Of a stretch of 64,000 nucleotides of DNA, positions 17,668 through 26,061 are shown one piece after another (the stretch's first letter is position 1; each line of letters opens with the position of its first letter). The notes below the pieces were generated by a model. That model was not told the origin of the DNA, did not search any database, and worked only from the letters and a program-made list of their open reading frames with translations. The position numbers and the translations under genes are program-made. The DNA is from Arthrobacter sp. PsM3 (GTDB taxonomy: Bacteria; Actinomycetota; Actinomycetes; Actinomycetales; Micrococcaceae), in contig NZ_JARUXE010000011.1 in NCBI RefSeq assembly GCF_030433895.1, positions 1-64,000 on the forward strand, in the 5' to 3' direction.

Positions 17668-18372
17668 TCAGGATCTTTCGTGCTGCCGCTCGGGATCAGC
17701 GGTCTTTTGCCTTCGGCTCTTGAGCAATTCCACTCCGATGGGGACGAAGGAGACCACGACAATCACAACGAATATCAGATCAATGTTGGAACCGATCCAT
17801 TCGTAACGTCCCAGCCAGAACCCGAGCAACGTCACCCCGACACCCCACAGGAAGGCTCCGATGGCATTGAAGGCGAGGAAAGAACGGTAACCCATCCGGG
17901 CGACGCCGGCTGTGACCGGAAGGAACGTACGCACCACAGGAACAAAGCGGGCCAGAACAACGGACCGGCGCCCGTACTTCTCGAAAAAGTGGTGTGCCTG
18001 GTCCACGTACCTGCGCTGAAAGAACCGGGAATCCTCTTTCCGAAAAACTGCCGGGCCCGCTTTGCGTCCGATAAGGTAGCCGGTTTGGTCGCCGGCAAAA
18101 GCTGCCACGAACGCGGCGGCAGCCAGGAAGAGAATATTCACCTGGATGGTGCCGGTAGCTGCCAGCAGCCCTGCCGTGAACAAAAGAGAATCGCCCGGCA
18201 GGAAGAACCCGACCAGAAGCCCGGTTTCGACGAACAAGAACACACACACCACCCCGACGATCCAGGGAGCAAGGGCGGGGTCCCGGAGAAACTCATTCGG
18301 ATCAAGCCACGGAGGCAGCAGCCCCGTAGCAGGTCGGGACATGAGGCTGGCGGGCAGTGCCAAAGAAACCAT
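17668..18372 (-). CDS. DedA family membrane protein (copy 2)
   Basis: 234 aa from MVSLALPASL. DedA motifs: VGFFLPGDSLLFTAGLLA, GDQTGYLIGRKAG, LARFVPVVRTFLPVTAG and FNAIGAFLWG. The ATG follows a predicted -10 (18385-18380) by 7 nt, so the mRNA is probably leaderless. Sequence upstream of this ATG in the longer frame contains the regulator box, not protein. Different subfamily from the DedA at 4183. Confidence 0.92.
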   Translation of the reverse strand: MVSLALPASLMSRPATGLLPPWLDPNEFLRDPALAPWIVGVVCVFLFVETGLLVGFFLPGDSLLFTAGLLAATGTIQVNILFLAAAAFVAAFAGDQTGYLIGRKAGPAVFRKEDSRFFQRRYVDQAHHFFEKYGRRSVVLARFVPVVRTFLPVTAGVARMGYRSFLAFNAIGAFLWGVGVTLLGFWLGRYEWIGSNIDLIFVVIVVVSFVPIGVELLKSRRQKTADPERQHERS

Positions 18373-18379
18373 GGCCCCG

Positions 18380-18412
18380 ATCGTAGGACACCGATGCTGA
18401 GCGGTTGCTGAG
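18380..18412 (-). promoter_or_regulatory. CTCAG-N6-CTCAG promoter for dedA copy 2
   Basis: On the minus strand CTCAG (18412-18408) and CTCAG (18401-18397), then 11 nt, then TACGAT (18385-18380). The start codon follows at 18372. Confidence 0.7.
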
Positions 18413-18586
18413 AACAACCAACGTCCCCGGTCGGGGAAAGACCAGGCCCCGGCTCTTGGATGAGCACACACTCGCGCGGCGGCGGCAGAGCCTCGGAGCT
18501 TCCCGGTCCGAGCCATGCACGCCGCTGCGGACGCGACACCCTCAAGTCCGGTCACGTCCAGGCGCGACAGTCGGTGAGCGTCCTGC

Positions 18587-18769
18587 TCAAGCTTTAAAAG
18601 GCTCTTTTGTTTGCCCGTCCTGCAGGGTTTCTCCTGACGCGCACGGGCCGACCGTGGCGGCGAACTCTCCGCACCTGCGGATTACCGCCTTGGCCTCGGC
18701 GGTGAGCCGTTCGGCAAGTTTGGCCTCGAATACCGCGTGGTTGGACGCGTTCTCCGGCGTGGTGGCCAT
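18587..18769 (-). CDS. Possible small hypothetical protein (60 aa)
   Basis: MATTPENASNHAVFEAKLAE followed by an alpha-helical charged stretch (RLTAEAKAVIRRCGEFAA). Composition is protein-like, but there is no ribosome site and the upstream in-frame region looks non-coding. Weak call. The 295 bp between it and 19065 show nothing else I can support. Confidence 0.3.
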   Translation of the reverse strand: MATTPENASNHAVFEAKLAERLTAEAKAVIRRCGEFAATVGPCASGETLQDGQTKEPFKA

Positions 18770-19064
18770 GACGACGATGTCACCGCCGGCGGCTGCGTGG
18801 CCTGCAGCGGCGTCCACGGCCGCACGGTGCAACACAGGTCTTCGGGATGGCCCAGACGCCCTCGGAAACAGGCCGCCCGCCGGGACACCGGCTTCCAAGC
18901 GGACTTTACAAAGGTCCATCGTTTTTGGGCGCGCCTTACAGGAAACGGGGTTATGCTGTCGCAGGCCGCACAATACATGTCCGGCCGATCACCCAATAAC
19001 GTCCGTCCCCGGGCCGTCATCATGGTCGGACGGCTACGGCTTGAGCCAGAAGAGTGAGGGAAAG

Positions 19065-19367
19065 ATGCCCGCCATCGTCAGTGTGCCCAGCGGACTTCTG
19101 TCCACGGCACCACAAACCCCCTTTGTTCTGCATGTAGTCGTGGAAGATCCGCAGTGCATTCAGGATAACTTGGCCCGGGCTGTTGAGCAGGTCCGGGGTG
19201 CCGTCACGCCGGGAGACAGGAGAGGGATCCTGCTGACGCGCCGCGGCCGGTCACTGTTTACGGTGGAGGCCAGCCCCGACGTACCCTACGGAACCACACT
19301 CGAGAGGGACCGCTGGCACCGCCGGGACGTTCCGGGCTCAGATCAGGCAGCCCCGGCACCGCAGTGA
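19065..19367 (+). CDS. Hypothetical protein (100 aa)
   Basis: Begins MPAIVSVPSGLLSTAPQTPF with GAGGGAAAG directly upstream. Contains HVVVEDPQCIQDNLARAVEQV and RGILLTRRGRSLFTVEAS. Family not recognised. Its TGA overlaps the ATG of the next gene (19367), so the two are coupled. Confidence 0.55.
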   Translation: MPAIVSVPSGLLSTAPQTPFVLHVVVEDPQCIQDNLARAVEQVRGAVTPGDRRGILLTRRGRSLFTVEASPDVPYGTTLERDRWHRRDVPGSDQAAPAPQ

Positions 19368-19858
19368 TGCCCGACCAGATGCAGGATCCGGGGACCCTCG
19401 GGCGAACGGACCCGGTAACGCTGCGGGAGGTCGTCCTGGACCGGGAGGCCTTGGCGGCCCGCCTCGCTGACTGCCCGGACCTGGAGCGGGTGTGGATTCT
19501 GTCGCTTCTCGGCCAGTCAGAGGAAGCCATCCACGCCGGACAGGCCCTGGTGGAAGGGCCCGGGGACCGTCTCCAGCCCTTGCTGGTGCTAGCCCGGGCA
19601 CACCAGCGCCGGTATTCATGGCATGAGGCAGCCCGGCTGCAGGAAGAAGCACTGCAACTGGCCGGTACCCGCACCCGCGAGGCGATGGTCCGCTACCAGA
19701 TCGGCACGCGCCTGTTTGATGAAGCCCGTTACCGCGAGGCGGCGGCCGAATTCGAATGGGCGCGTGACTTATATCGGACCTCGCGCAAGCCCGGGCAGAT
19801 GGTTCACACATGTCAGTACGCTTTGGACAGAGCCCGCGAGCTGCTGGCCAGGCCATGA
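19367..19858 (+). CDS. TPR-like helical repeat protein
   Basis: 163 aa (a GTG at 19364 is an alternative start). Repeating helix-turn-helix units (SLLGQSEEAIHAGQALVEG, ARLQEEALQLAGTRTREAM, RYREAAAEFEWARDLYRTS) fit tetratricopeptide repeats. Probably a cytosolic protein-protein interaction factor. Coupled to the 100-aa ORF upstream. Confidence 0.7.
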   Translation: MPDQMQDPGTLGRTDPVTLREVVLDREALAARLADCPDLERVWILSLLGQSEEAIHAGQALVEGPGDRLQPLLVLARAHQRRYSWHEAARLQEEALQLAGTRTREAMVRYQIGTRLFDEARYREAAAEFEWARDLYRTSRKPGQMVHTCQYALDRARELLARP

Positions 19859-20025
19859 GGGCCGCGGAAGGAGTAGCAGCCCCCGCCCACACCGGTCCGG
19901 CAGACCCAGGGATAACCGCCGCTGGACACTGACCAGTTTCATTCTGCTGATTGCCATCCTGCGCTGACCCGGCAGCTGCATACGGTCCCGGCACGTCCCC
20001 AACCTGCAGCAGCGCCGTCACCGTG

Positions 20026-20270
20026 TCCCCACCATCAACCTCGGCGAAACCCTGACACTGGCCCGCCGCGTCCTCCGCCGCCCCAAACACCCCAAAACCC
20101 CCGGCCACACCACCCTCAGCGCCCGGGCCATCATCCACCCGCTCGGTAACACCGATGAGGAACCAAGGATGAGACCTCAAAGCTCCTGAACACCGGCCGC
20201 TTCAGAACACAGCCGGCGCAAATGGAGCCGCGCCGGAAGTGAGGACTGGGCCCGACGGCAGGACCGTTCC
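20026..20270. repeat. Direct repeat copy 2: mprF 3' end remnant plus flank
   Basis: Second copy of the 16092-16337 segment with scattered substitutions and small indels. Homology starts abruptly at 20026 and ends near 20270. Confidence 0.85.
20028..20189 (+). pseudogene. mprF C-terminal remnant
   Basis: Open frame of 53 codons beginning PTINLGETLTLARRVLRR, matching the last residues of the mprF at 13592 (PTINLGESLTLARRILRR). It then continues with a longer tail ending EEPRMRPQSS and TGA. There is no start or upstream mprF sequence, so this is a fragment left by a duplication or recombination. Confidence 0.75.
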
Positions 20271-20437
20271 TGTAAACCCTCCGGGCACGGGCCGCCCACG
20301 CCGCCACGCCCCGCGGTGGTCATGATCCCAGGGTCCCGGCCGGCCCGTCTTTCGCCGGGACTCCGGCCACCACCAGCAAGCCCCACCGGACGGACTTCCA
20401 CAGGGGTTTCTCATCCGGGCCGGGAGAGGCTGGCGGT

Positions 20438-20761
20438 ATGAACAGCATCCGGCACAGCCTCATGGCGGCCCTGATCGTGGGCCTCGTTTCAGTGCTCGGA
20501 ATCGGGGCCGCCTCCGGTGCCGAGCACCCCTCCCATGCGGTGGCGGCGGGAGCCCTGCAGACGACCATGGCCCCCGCCGCACTTGAAGTTCCGGCTGGTG
20601 CGAGGCCCGGACCCCGGGTTCACGCCAGTCCCTCCGGTCCAGCCGTGCCGGAAGGATTCCCGCAGGAACTCCACCGGGAGGAACGACTCGTGGAGGACGA
20701 ACACGAGCACACCCAGGCGGCACCTCATACCCTTGCCCGGTTCGGCTCCGGCAGTGCCTAA
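20438..20761 (+). CDS. Small secreted hypothetical protein
   Basis: 107 aa. MNSIRHSLMAALIVGLVSVL plus GIGAASGAEH is a good Sec signal peptide. The mature part is Ala/Pro/Glu-rich with no recognised domain. GAGAGG lies about 9 bases before the ATG. Placed just upstream of a regulator box, but that box points to the next gene. Confidence 0.55.
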   Translation: MNSIRHSLMAALIVGLVSVLGIGAASGAEHPSHAVAAGALQTTMAPAALEVPAGARPGPRVHASPSGPAVPEGFPQELHREERLVEDEHEHTQAAPHTLARFGSGSA

Positions 20762-20775
20762 TCCCGCCGGGCGCT

Positions 20776-20808
20776 CTCAGCCTTCTCTTACCGGCCGCTG
20801 CGTAGCAT
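20776..20808 (+). promoter_or_regulatory. CTCAG-N6-CTTAC promoter for hypothetical gene
   Basis: CTCAG (20776-20780) and CTTAC (20787-20791), then 11 nt, then TAGCAT (20803-20808). The ATG at 20816 follows by 7 nt, so a leaderless transcript is predicted. Confidence 0.65.
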
Positions 20809-20815
20809 CACAGCC

Positions 20816-21337
20816 ATGAGCTCGACCGCTGGATTCCCCCGCATAGCTGACCGCACCGAACACAAAAATGCGCCAGGGAGGTCCTGGAATGCACCCGCTG
20901 CCGGAGACCACCCACCCGGCGCGCGGGACCGGATAGTGATCAGCCTGCACCGTCGGGCCCGGGACCTCATCGAAGAAGTGCTCAGCGGCACCAACTCCGG
21001 ACAGGCCGGTACCTGGACTGTCCGGAGTTTCAACGGCGCCCGCATTCCGGTGCGCCGGAACGGGCCCACCTGGAAGACCTTGATGCCCGGCTCAACGGGC
21101 ACTCACGAACAGCCTCAGCCCTCGGGACGCCAACCTCACGACCGACCCTCAGTAGCTGCGGGTCCAGCCGGGAACGGCCCGCATGATCCACGCCGCAGGA
21201 ATGCAACCGATCCGCGCCGGGGACGACGCTGTTCGGAAGATCAAGGAACACCTCGCGGTCATCGCCGGCCCCCAATGAAACAACGCTTCGTCGAATGGCT
21301 CGGCCTCGACCTCCTCGAGTACGAGAGGGACTTATGA
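20816..21337 (+). CDS. Hypothetical protein, probably frame-disrupted
   Basis: The first half (MSSTAGFPRIADRTEHKNAP up to about residue 90) looks coding: RDRIVISLHRRARDLIEEVL and TWTVRSFNGARIPVRRNGPT. The middle (about residues 100-150) is Arg/Pro/Gly-rich and looks out of frame, while another frame there reads MIHAAGMQPIRAGDDAVRK (21183-21278). The last 20 codons, MKQRFVEWLGLDLLEYERDL, look coding again. A frameshift or a set of short coupled ORFs is likely. Its promoter carries the regulator box. Function unknown. Confidence 0.45.
   Translation: MSSTAGFPRIADRTEHKNAPGRSWNAPAAGDHPPGARDRIVISLHRRARDLIEEVLSGTNSGQAGTWTVRSFNGARIPVRRNGPTWKTLMPGSTGTHEQPQPSGRQPHDRPSVAAGPAGNGPHDPRRRNATDPRRGRRCSEDQGTPRGHRRPPMKQRFVEWLGLDLLEYERDL
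21183..21278 (+). CDS. Possible short ORF or gene fragment
   Basis: MIHAAGMQPIRAGDDAVRK followed by IKEHLAVIAGPQ and TGA, which overlaps the ATG at 21275 (ATGA). Protein-like composition, in a different frame from the ORF at 20816. Could be a real micro-ORF or the displaced middle of a broken gene. Confidence 0.3.
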   Translation: MIHAAGMQPIRAGDDAVRKIKEHLAVIAGPQ

Positions 21338-21442
21338 GATCTAATTTTTCCGCACACGCCGGCAACCACAACCCCTCTCCAGCGGCACCCGCCGGTCCGC
21401 CTGAGGCCACCGGACTGTTTCTGCAGGTACGGAGGGGGTACC

Positions 21443-22138
21443 TTGTCCCGGCATGAGGTTCGCAGCGGCGGGAGGAACACCCATGAAGGGTTCCCGGGCC
21501 CCGGCCAGGCCCCGGCGCGCCACACCCGGTCCCGGCTGGCCTTCATGTTGGCCGCCGGCGTGGCAGGGGGCCTGCCCACCGCCGTCTATGCACGCCCGGA
21601 CTACGCCCCGGCGGTCGGATGGGCGGCTGCCTCCCTGACATACCTGATATGGGTGTGGGCAGTCATCGGACGCCTCGACGGGGCCGCCACGGCGGCCCAC
21701 GCACGCAGCGAGGACCCGGGCCGAAAGGCGGCCGACATCCTGGTTCTCACCGCCACTGTCGCCAGTTTCGGCGGCGTCGCACTTATTCTCCTGGACGCCG
21801 CCGGCACACAGGGACCCGCGAAGGCACTGGTGCTGACGATGGCCCTGGCGAGCGTCGCGCTGTCCTGGTTTCTGGTCCATACGCTGTTCACCCTCCGCTA
21901 CGCGATGCTCTATTACCGGGACCGGTCCGGAGTCGACTTCAACGAAGAAAACGCCCCGCACTACCGTGACTTCGCGTACCTGGCCTTCACCGTCGGGATG
22001 ACCTTCCAGGTCTCCGACACGAACCTAAAAACCGACGCCATCCGATCCACTGTCCTGCGTCAGGCACTGCTGTCCTACCTCCTGGGCACCATTGTGCTCG
22101 CCACCACCATCAACCTCGTCTCCGGCCTGATCCACTGA
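21443..22138 (+). CDS. DUF1345 family membrane protein
   Basis: 231 aa, about five membrane helices. ARPDYAPAVGWAAASLTYLI, FLVHTLFTLRYAMLYYRD and the FAYLAFTVGMTFQVSDTNL block are typical of DUF1345. A TTG at 21443 preceded by GGAGGGGG is the best start. Function of the family is unknown. Confidence 0.85.
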   Translation: MSRHEVRSGGRNTHEGFPGPGQAPARHTRSRLAFMLAAGVAGGLPTAVYARPDYAPAVGWAAASLTYLIWVWAVIGRLDGAATAAHARSEDPGRKAADILVLTATVASFGGVALILLDAAGTQGPAKALVLTMALASVALSWFLVHTLFTLRYAMLYYRDRSGVDFNEENAPHYRDFAYLAFTVGMTFQVSDTNLKTDAIRSTVLRQALLSYLLGTIVLATTINLVSGLIH

Positions 22139-22337
22139 ACGGCCCTGTCACGGCGCCACAGGCATCGCGGAGAGCGTCTTAGCCGGGAGCTGAGAAGGCA
22201 CCCCAGTCGAAGGCCGGTACCCTCAGCCGTCATCCCGGCCGGGAGGGCCGGTGAAGAACAAGCAAATGACAAATCGAAACCTGCCTGGACACGGAGGCTG
22301 CGACTGAAGACGACGAAAGGCAAGGACAGACACGGCC

Positions 22338-23228
22338 ATGGGGACAGCTCATTCAAATCATCCGGGTACAGCGGCGAGCCGGCGGGCGTTCATCCTCTCC
22401 GCCGCACTGGCCCTCGCCGGGTGCCAAAATCCCCCCGGGCAGCGTACCGGCAGAGCGGTAAACGCCGCCCCCGTAACCGGCACCCCGGAGGGCCATCCAT
22501 CAACCCTTCCCGAGCGTGTACCGGTCCCACCCGGCAAGGAACAGATCGCGGCGGCCTTCACAGGACAAGCACCACGGGCCTGGGGACTCCAGCTTCCCGG
22601 AGTCCTCACCCGGCTCCCTGCCGGCAACGCCGGCATCGCTCTGAGCTTTGACTGCTGCGGCGGCCCCGGAGGCAACGCCGTGGACCAGGCCCTCATCGAT
22701 GCCCTGCAAAAAACGGGCACCCCGGCCACGTTTTTCCTGAACTTGCGGTGGGTCCGGGCCAACCCCGGACCAGCGAAGTCGCTGGCCGAAAACCCGCTGT
22801 TCGAAATCGGTAATCACGGCACCCAACACGTGCCGCTCTCGGTCTCCGGCCGCAGCGCCTACGGCATTCCCGGGACCGCCAGCGCGGCAGAAATCTACGA
22901 CGAAGTCATGATAAACCAGGACGCCCTTCACCATCTCACCGGCAGGACAGCCCGCTATTTCCGGCCGGGGACCGCCTACCTTGACGACGTCGCCGTCCGG
23001 ATTCTCCATGCAATGGGAATGGTCCCGGTCTCCTTCAGCACCAACGGCGACGCCGGTGCCACCTACCCCGCGGCGGTGGTATTCCGCGAAGTCACCGCAG
23101 CCCGGTCCGGGGAGATCGTGATCGCCCACGCCAACCACCCGACCGGAGGAACAGCCGCCGGGATCGCCCGCGCGCTGCCGGCATTGCACGCCACAGGAAT
23201 CATCCCTGTCCCACTCACCGATACCTGA
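22338..23228 (+). CDS. Polysaccharide deacetylase-like lipoprotein
   Basis: 296 aa. Lipobox LALAGC makes it a lipoprotein. The NodB-type core starts ALSFDCCGGPGGNAVD, with the usual FDD replaced by FDC, then GNHGTQHVPLS (metal HxxxH), RYFRPGTAYLD and HANHPTGGTA. The metal site looks largely intact but the changed second Asp may affect catalysis. Likely acts on cell-wall glycan outside the membrane. Confidence 0.87.
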   Translation: MGTAHSNHPGTAASRRAFILSAALALAGCQNPPGQRTGRAVNAAPVTGTPEGHPSTLPERVPVPPGKEQIAAAFTGQAPRAWGLQLPGVLTRLPAGNAGIALSFDCCGGPGGNAVDQALIDALQKTGTPATFFLNLRWVRANPGPAKSLAENPLFEIGNHGTQHVPLSVSGRSAYGIPGTASAAEIYDEVMINQDALHHLTGRTARYFRPGTAYLDDVAVRILHAMGMVPVSFSTNGDAGATYPAAVVFREVTAARSGEIVIAHANHPTGGTAAGIARALPALHATGIIPVPLTDT

Positions 23229-23509
23229 ACCGACACGCGGCGACGCCGGAGTCCTTGCCGGGTTGCACCCCTCCGCGCGTCAAATTTTCGTAAACGACCG
23301 GCTCGGAGGTTTGACGGCACTGACGGATATGTCCGTCCCGGGTCGCGCCGTCGGGGCAAGCCGGATTCCTAAGTCAGCGACCTCTTCACCGATACCGGTG
23401 TCACCGGCCATACCCACTATCGGCACGTCTCACCGGAGGGCGAGCGTCGCACGGACGGCGAAAGGCCCTTCGTCCGGTAGCCCACCCAGCGCCGGGTCGG
23501 CACCGGATG

Positions 23510-24415
23510 TCAGCGGGGCAGCGAGGATTCCTTGCCGGGCGCCCGGGTTGTGGGTTCTTCCTTGGGCTGGGCCGTGGACCTGGGGCGGCGGTAGAGTGCG
23601 ACGAAGGCGGCCGCGCCGGCCAGGAACACCAGGGCCGCGACCCAGGTGTTCACGCGCAGGCCCAGGATCAGGTTGGCGTAGTCGGAGCGCATCAATTCGA
23701 AGGCGAAACGTCCGGCCGAATAGCCGGCGACGTAGAGGGCAAACACGCTTCCCGCGCCGAGTCTGATGCGGGAGTCCACGAAGAGGATGGCGAAACCGGC
23801 GATGACACACCAGAGGGATTCGTAAAGGAACGTGGGTTGGAAGAAGCCCAACACCACTGGCGCCCCGGACGGGTCCGTCACGGCGGTCCCGGAGACGGGG
23901 TCCGGCTGATGGATCTGTAGCCTCCACGGCAGGGACGTGGGGTCCCCGTAGAGCTCGTTGTTGAACCAGTTGCCCCAGCGGCCCAGAGCCTGGGCGAACA
24001 GGACTCCCGGGGCCACTGCGTCGAGGAATGCTACAAAGGACACACCCAACCTGCGGCAGCCGATCCAGGCACCGGCGCATCCAAGGGCCACGGCGCCCCA
24101 GATGCTCAGCCCGCCGTCCCAGATGGCGAAGGCGTTCCAGGGGTTCCGGCCGGGGAGAAAATACAGTTCCGGGTCGGTATTGACGTGATAGATCCGGCCG
24201 CCGATGATTCCGGCGGGGATGGCCCAGATGCAGATGTCGAGCACCTGGCCGCGCTGGCCGCCGCGCTGCTGCCAGCGCCTGGACCCGAGCCAGAGGGCGA
24301 GGGCGATGCCGGCAAGAATGCACAGGGCGTAAAAGTGGATTGTCAGCGGTCCCAGATGGAACGCGCTGACGGTCGGGGACGGAATGAAGAACTCGGTTGG
24401 AGCCAGTGCAGCCAT
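23510..24415 (-). CDS. lgt: Prolipoprotein diacylglyceryl transferase (copy 2)
   Basis: 301 aa, closely similar to the copy at 1320 along its whole length, including GRWGNWFNNELYG and FAFELMRSDYANLILG. All visible Lgt motifs are intact, so both copies should be active. The C-termini differ. No PBP gene follows this copy. It sits next to a deacetylase lipoprotein gene. Confidence 0.95.
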   Translation of the reverse strand: MAALAPTEFFIPSPTVSAFHLGPLTIHFYALCILAGIALALWLGSRRWQQRGGQRGQVLDICIWAIPAGIIGGRIYHVNTDPELYFLPGRNPWNAFAIWDGGLSIWGAVALGCAGAWIGCRRLGVSFVAFLDAVAPGVLFAQALGRWGNWFNNELYGDPTSLPWRLQIHQPDPVSGTAVTDPSGAPVVLGFFQPTFLYESLWCVIAGFAILFVDSRIRLGAGSVFALYVAGYSAGRFAFELMRSDYANLILGLRVNTWVAALVFLAGAAAFVALYRRPRSTAQPKEEPTTRAPGKESSLPR

Positions 24416-24908
24416 GGGATCCTGCCGGACGTTGAACGGGGAGCGGGCAAGGGCCCAAGACTACGGCTCAGCCTCGTCGGCCCGCTACTTGCGCAGACGC
24501 TGCACCCTTTTGCCAGGCGGCGGGATCATGGTCTGTGGGGTGCATACGCACGGCCTACGCCATGCCCGATATTCCGGGATGGCGCTGGCGACGGCCGGCC
24601 GGCGCCATCGTCTCTAGCGAATCGTTGACCGGCTGGACCAAGACCTTCACCGCCTCCAGGTTTGCGCCGCCGTCATGGACCGGGCCACCTTCACCGGCGC
24701 CACCATTGAAACTGGTCAACTCCTACCGCCTCGCCTATGGCTCTCCCGAACCGGACTTTGGACCGGAACGGCTGCCGGGTTCCCCGGTTCCTGTAATGTT
24801 TTTGGGGGCCGCCGGCGGTGGCCCGAGACATCTCCCGGGATACCGGGAACCTCAAAGTATGCGTCGTGGCCGGGGTCGAACAGGCTCCCACGAGGAACAG
24901 GGAACGCC
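24416..24908. other. Intergenic stretch with a decayed istB-like trace
   Basis: No complete gene. On the plus strand near 24675-24740 a frame reads MDRATFTGATIETG, resembling the C-terminal DRLTFNGSIIETG of the IstB remnant at 52346. The match breaks after that. Most likely a degraded IS21 end; otherwise nothing supportable. Confidence 0.3.
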
Positions 24909-25367
24909 ATGACAGCCGATCAGGACACCCCGAGAGCAACCGGAGCAGCACCCGCCGCAGGGGTTCCGTCGGGCAGGATGCCCCTTGGTGCCCGGCGTCT
25001 GGCCATGATTGGGGGCCTGTGCATTCCCGTCGGTCTTGTCGCCGGCCCTTATATTCTTGGCGGCCAGCTCCTGGCCATCGCAGGTGTCGTCATGGTTGCC
25101 GCGGCGCTCTCCTACAGTGTTGAGGGACCCTGGTTCTCTCGCTGGTCCTGGATTGTCACGGCTGCGGGCGTGCTCTGGCTGGCTGCCACGGCGGCCTACT
25201 GGGGTTCGCTAATCTTTGCCGCAGACGCGTCCACCCAAGCTCCCGCGTTCGCTCCGGCATTGTTCACGGTGGGCCTGGTGTGCTTCGGGATCATGGCTCT
25301 CTCAACCGTTGTTGCCATGACGCTACGCGCGGTCCGGGCCCGCAGCCGGCGGGCCGCGGCGGTCTAA
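24909..25367 (+). CDS. Membrane protein of unknown function (152 aa)
   Basis: Starts MTADQDTPRATGAAP with GAGGAACAGGGAA upstream. Four hydrophobic segments (LAMIGGLCIPVGLVAGPYIL, AIAGVVMVAAALSY, WIVTAAGVLWLAATAAYWG and FTVGLVCFGIMALSTVVAMT). Family not recognised. The longer in-frame extension to 24675 is probably IS debris. Confidence 0.65.
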   Translation: MTADQDTPRATGAAPAAGVPSGRMPLGARRLAMIGGLCIPVGLVAGPYILGGQLLAIAGVVMVAAALSYSVEGPWFSRWSWIVTAAGVLWLAATAAYWGSLIFAADASTQAPAFAPALFTVGLVCFGIMALSTVVAMTLRAVRARSRRAAAV

Positions 25368-25470
25368 CCGTTCTCTGCTTCTCCGGCCTCGAGTGAAGTG
25401 TTCGACTGGGAGTGGCGGAGCCGGTGTCCGGCAGCCTGGCCCGGCGGGCCAGGTTGCCGGATGCCGGGAG

Positions 25471-26061
25471 TCAGGCGCCGGTGTTCTTCCGCCTGTTGCG
25501 CAGGACCAATGCTGTGCCGATCGCCGCGGCAAGAATCACGGCCGCAATCCCCAGGACCAGCGGGGCGCCGTCGTTATTGGGACCCTCGGCGCGCGGCGCG
25601 GCCGCGGACGCGGCTGGTGACGCAGCCGGGGATGCCGGCTGCGATGAGGTGGCCGTTTGTCCGGCCTGCGCCTGGACTGTGAATGTGTAGCTTCCTTCGA
25701 TCGGGTGTCCGTCGGAGGAGACGGCCCGCCACAGCACCTTGTAGGTTCCCGGGTTTCCCGCGGAGAGCTTGGTGGACAGCGTCGGACCGTAGACGGTCAC
25801 GGTGCCGTCGCTGACCGTGTTGCCGGTGCCGTCCGTGACGGTGATGGTGCTGAGGTTCAGGTTCTTGGACTCGGCCGGCGGCTCGGACAGTGTCAGGGAC
25901 ACGGTCTCCGGGGCGTGGGTGATGACGGCGTCCGGGGCCGGGCTGGTTGATGAGAGTGAGTCATGGGCCAGTGCCGGTGAGGTGGCCGTGGCAGAGGGGA
26001 TCAGGATCGCTGCAATGGCTGCCAGCCGGAGGCGGGTCTTGAAGGAGAGTCGTGCGCGCAT
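25471..26061 (-). CDS. CopC domain protein (copy 1)
   Basis: 196 aa. Signal peptide ending SPALAH, so the mature protein starts with the copper-binding histidine. The CopC core has DSLSSTSPAPDAVITHAPET, YKVLWRAVSSDGHPIEGSYT and a C-terminal membrane anchor (LGIAAVILAAAIGTALVL). Binds Cu(II) outside the membrane. Last gene of the left metal operon; a homologue at 36473 ends the right one. Confidence 0.92.
   Translation of the reverse strand: MRARLSFKTRLRLAAIAAILIPSATATSPALAHDSLSSTSPAPDAVITHAPETVSLTLSEPPAESKNLNLSTITVTDGTGNTVSDGTVTVYGPTLSTKLSAGNPGTYKVLWRAVSSDGHPIEGSYTFTVQAQAGQTATSSQPASPAASPAASAAAPRAEGPNNDGAPLVLGIAAVILAAAIGTALVLRNRRKNTGA

Noticed and set aside
19338..20180. 280-codon minus-strand ORF resembling the ORF antisense to mprF
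   Set aside because: The resemblance comes from the duplicated mprF end read in antisense; not a gene.
22178..22194. CTTAG and CTGAG near the deacetylase promoter as an eighth regulon box
   Set aside because: Spacing is 12 bp with mixed orientation and no -10 at the fixed distance.
24675..24908. 78-residue N-terminal extension of the membrane protein at 24909
   Set aside because: It lacks a ribosome site and overlaps IS-like debris; the ATG at 24909 has GAGGAAC/AGGGAA upstream.
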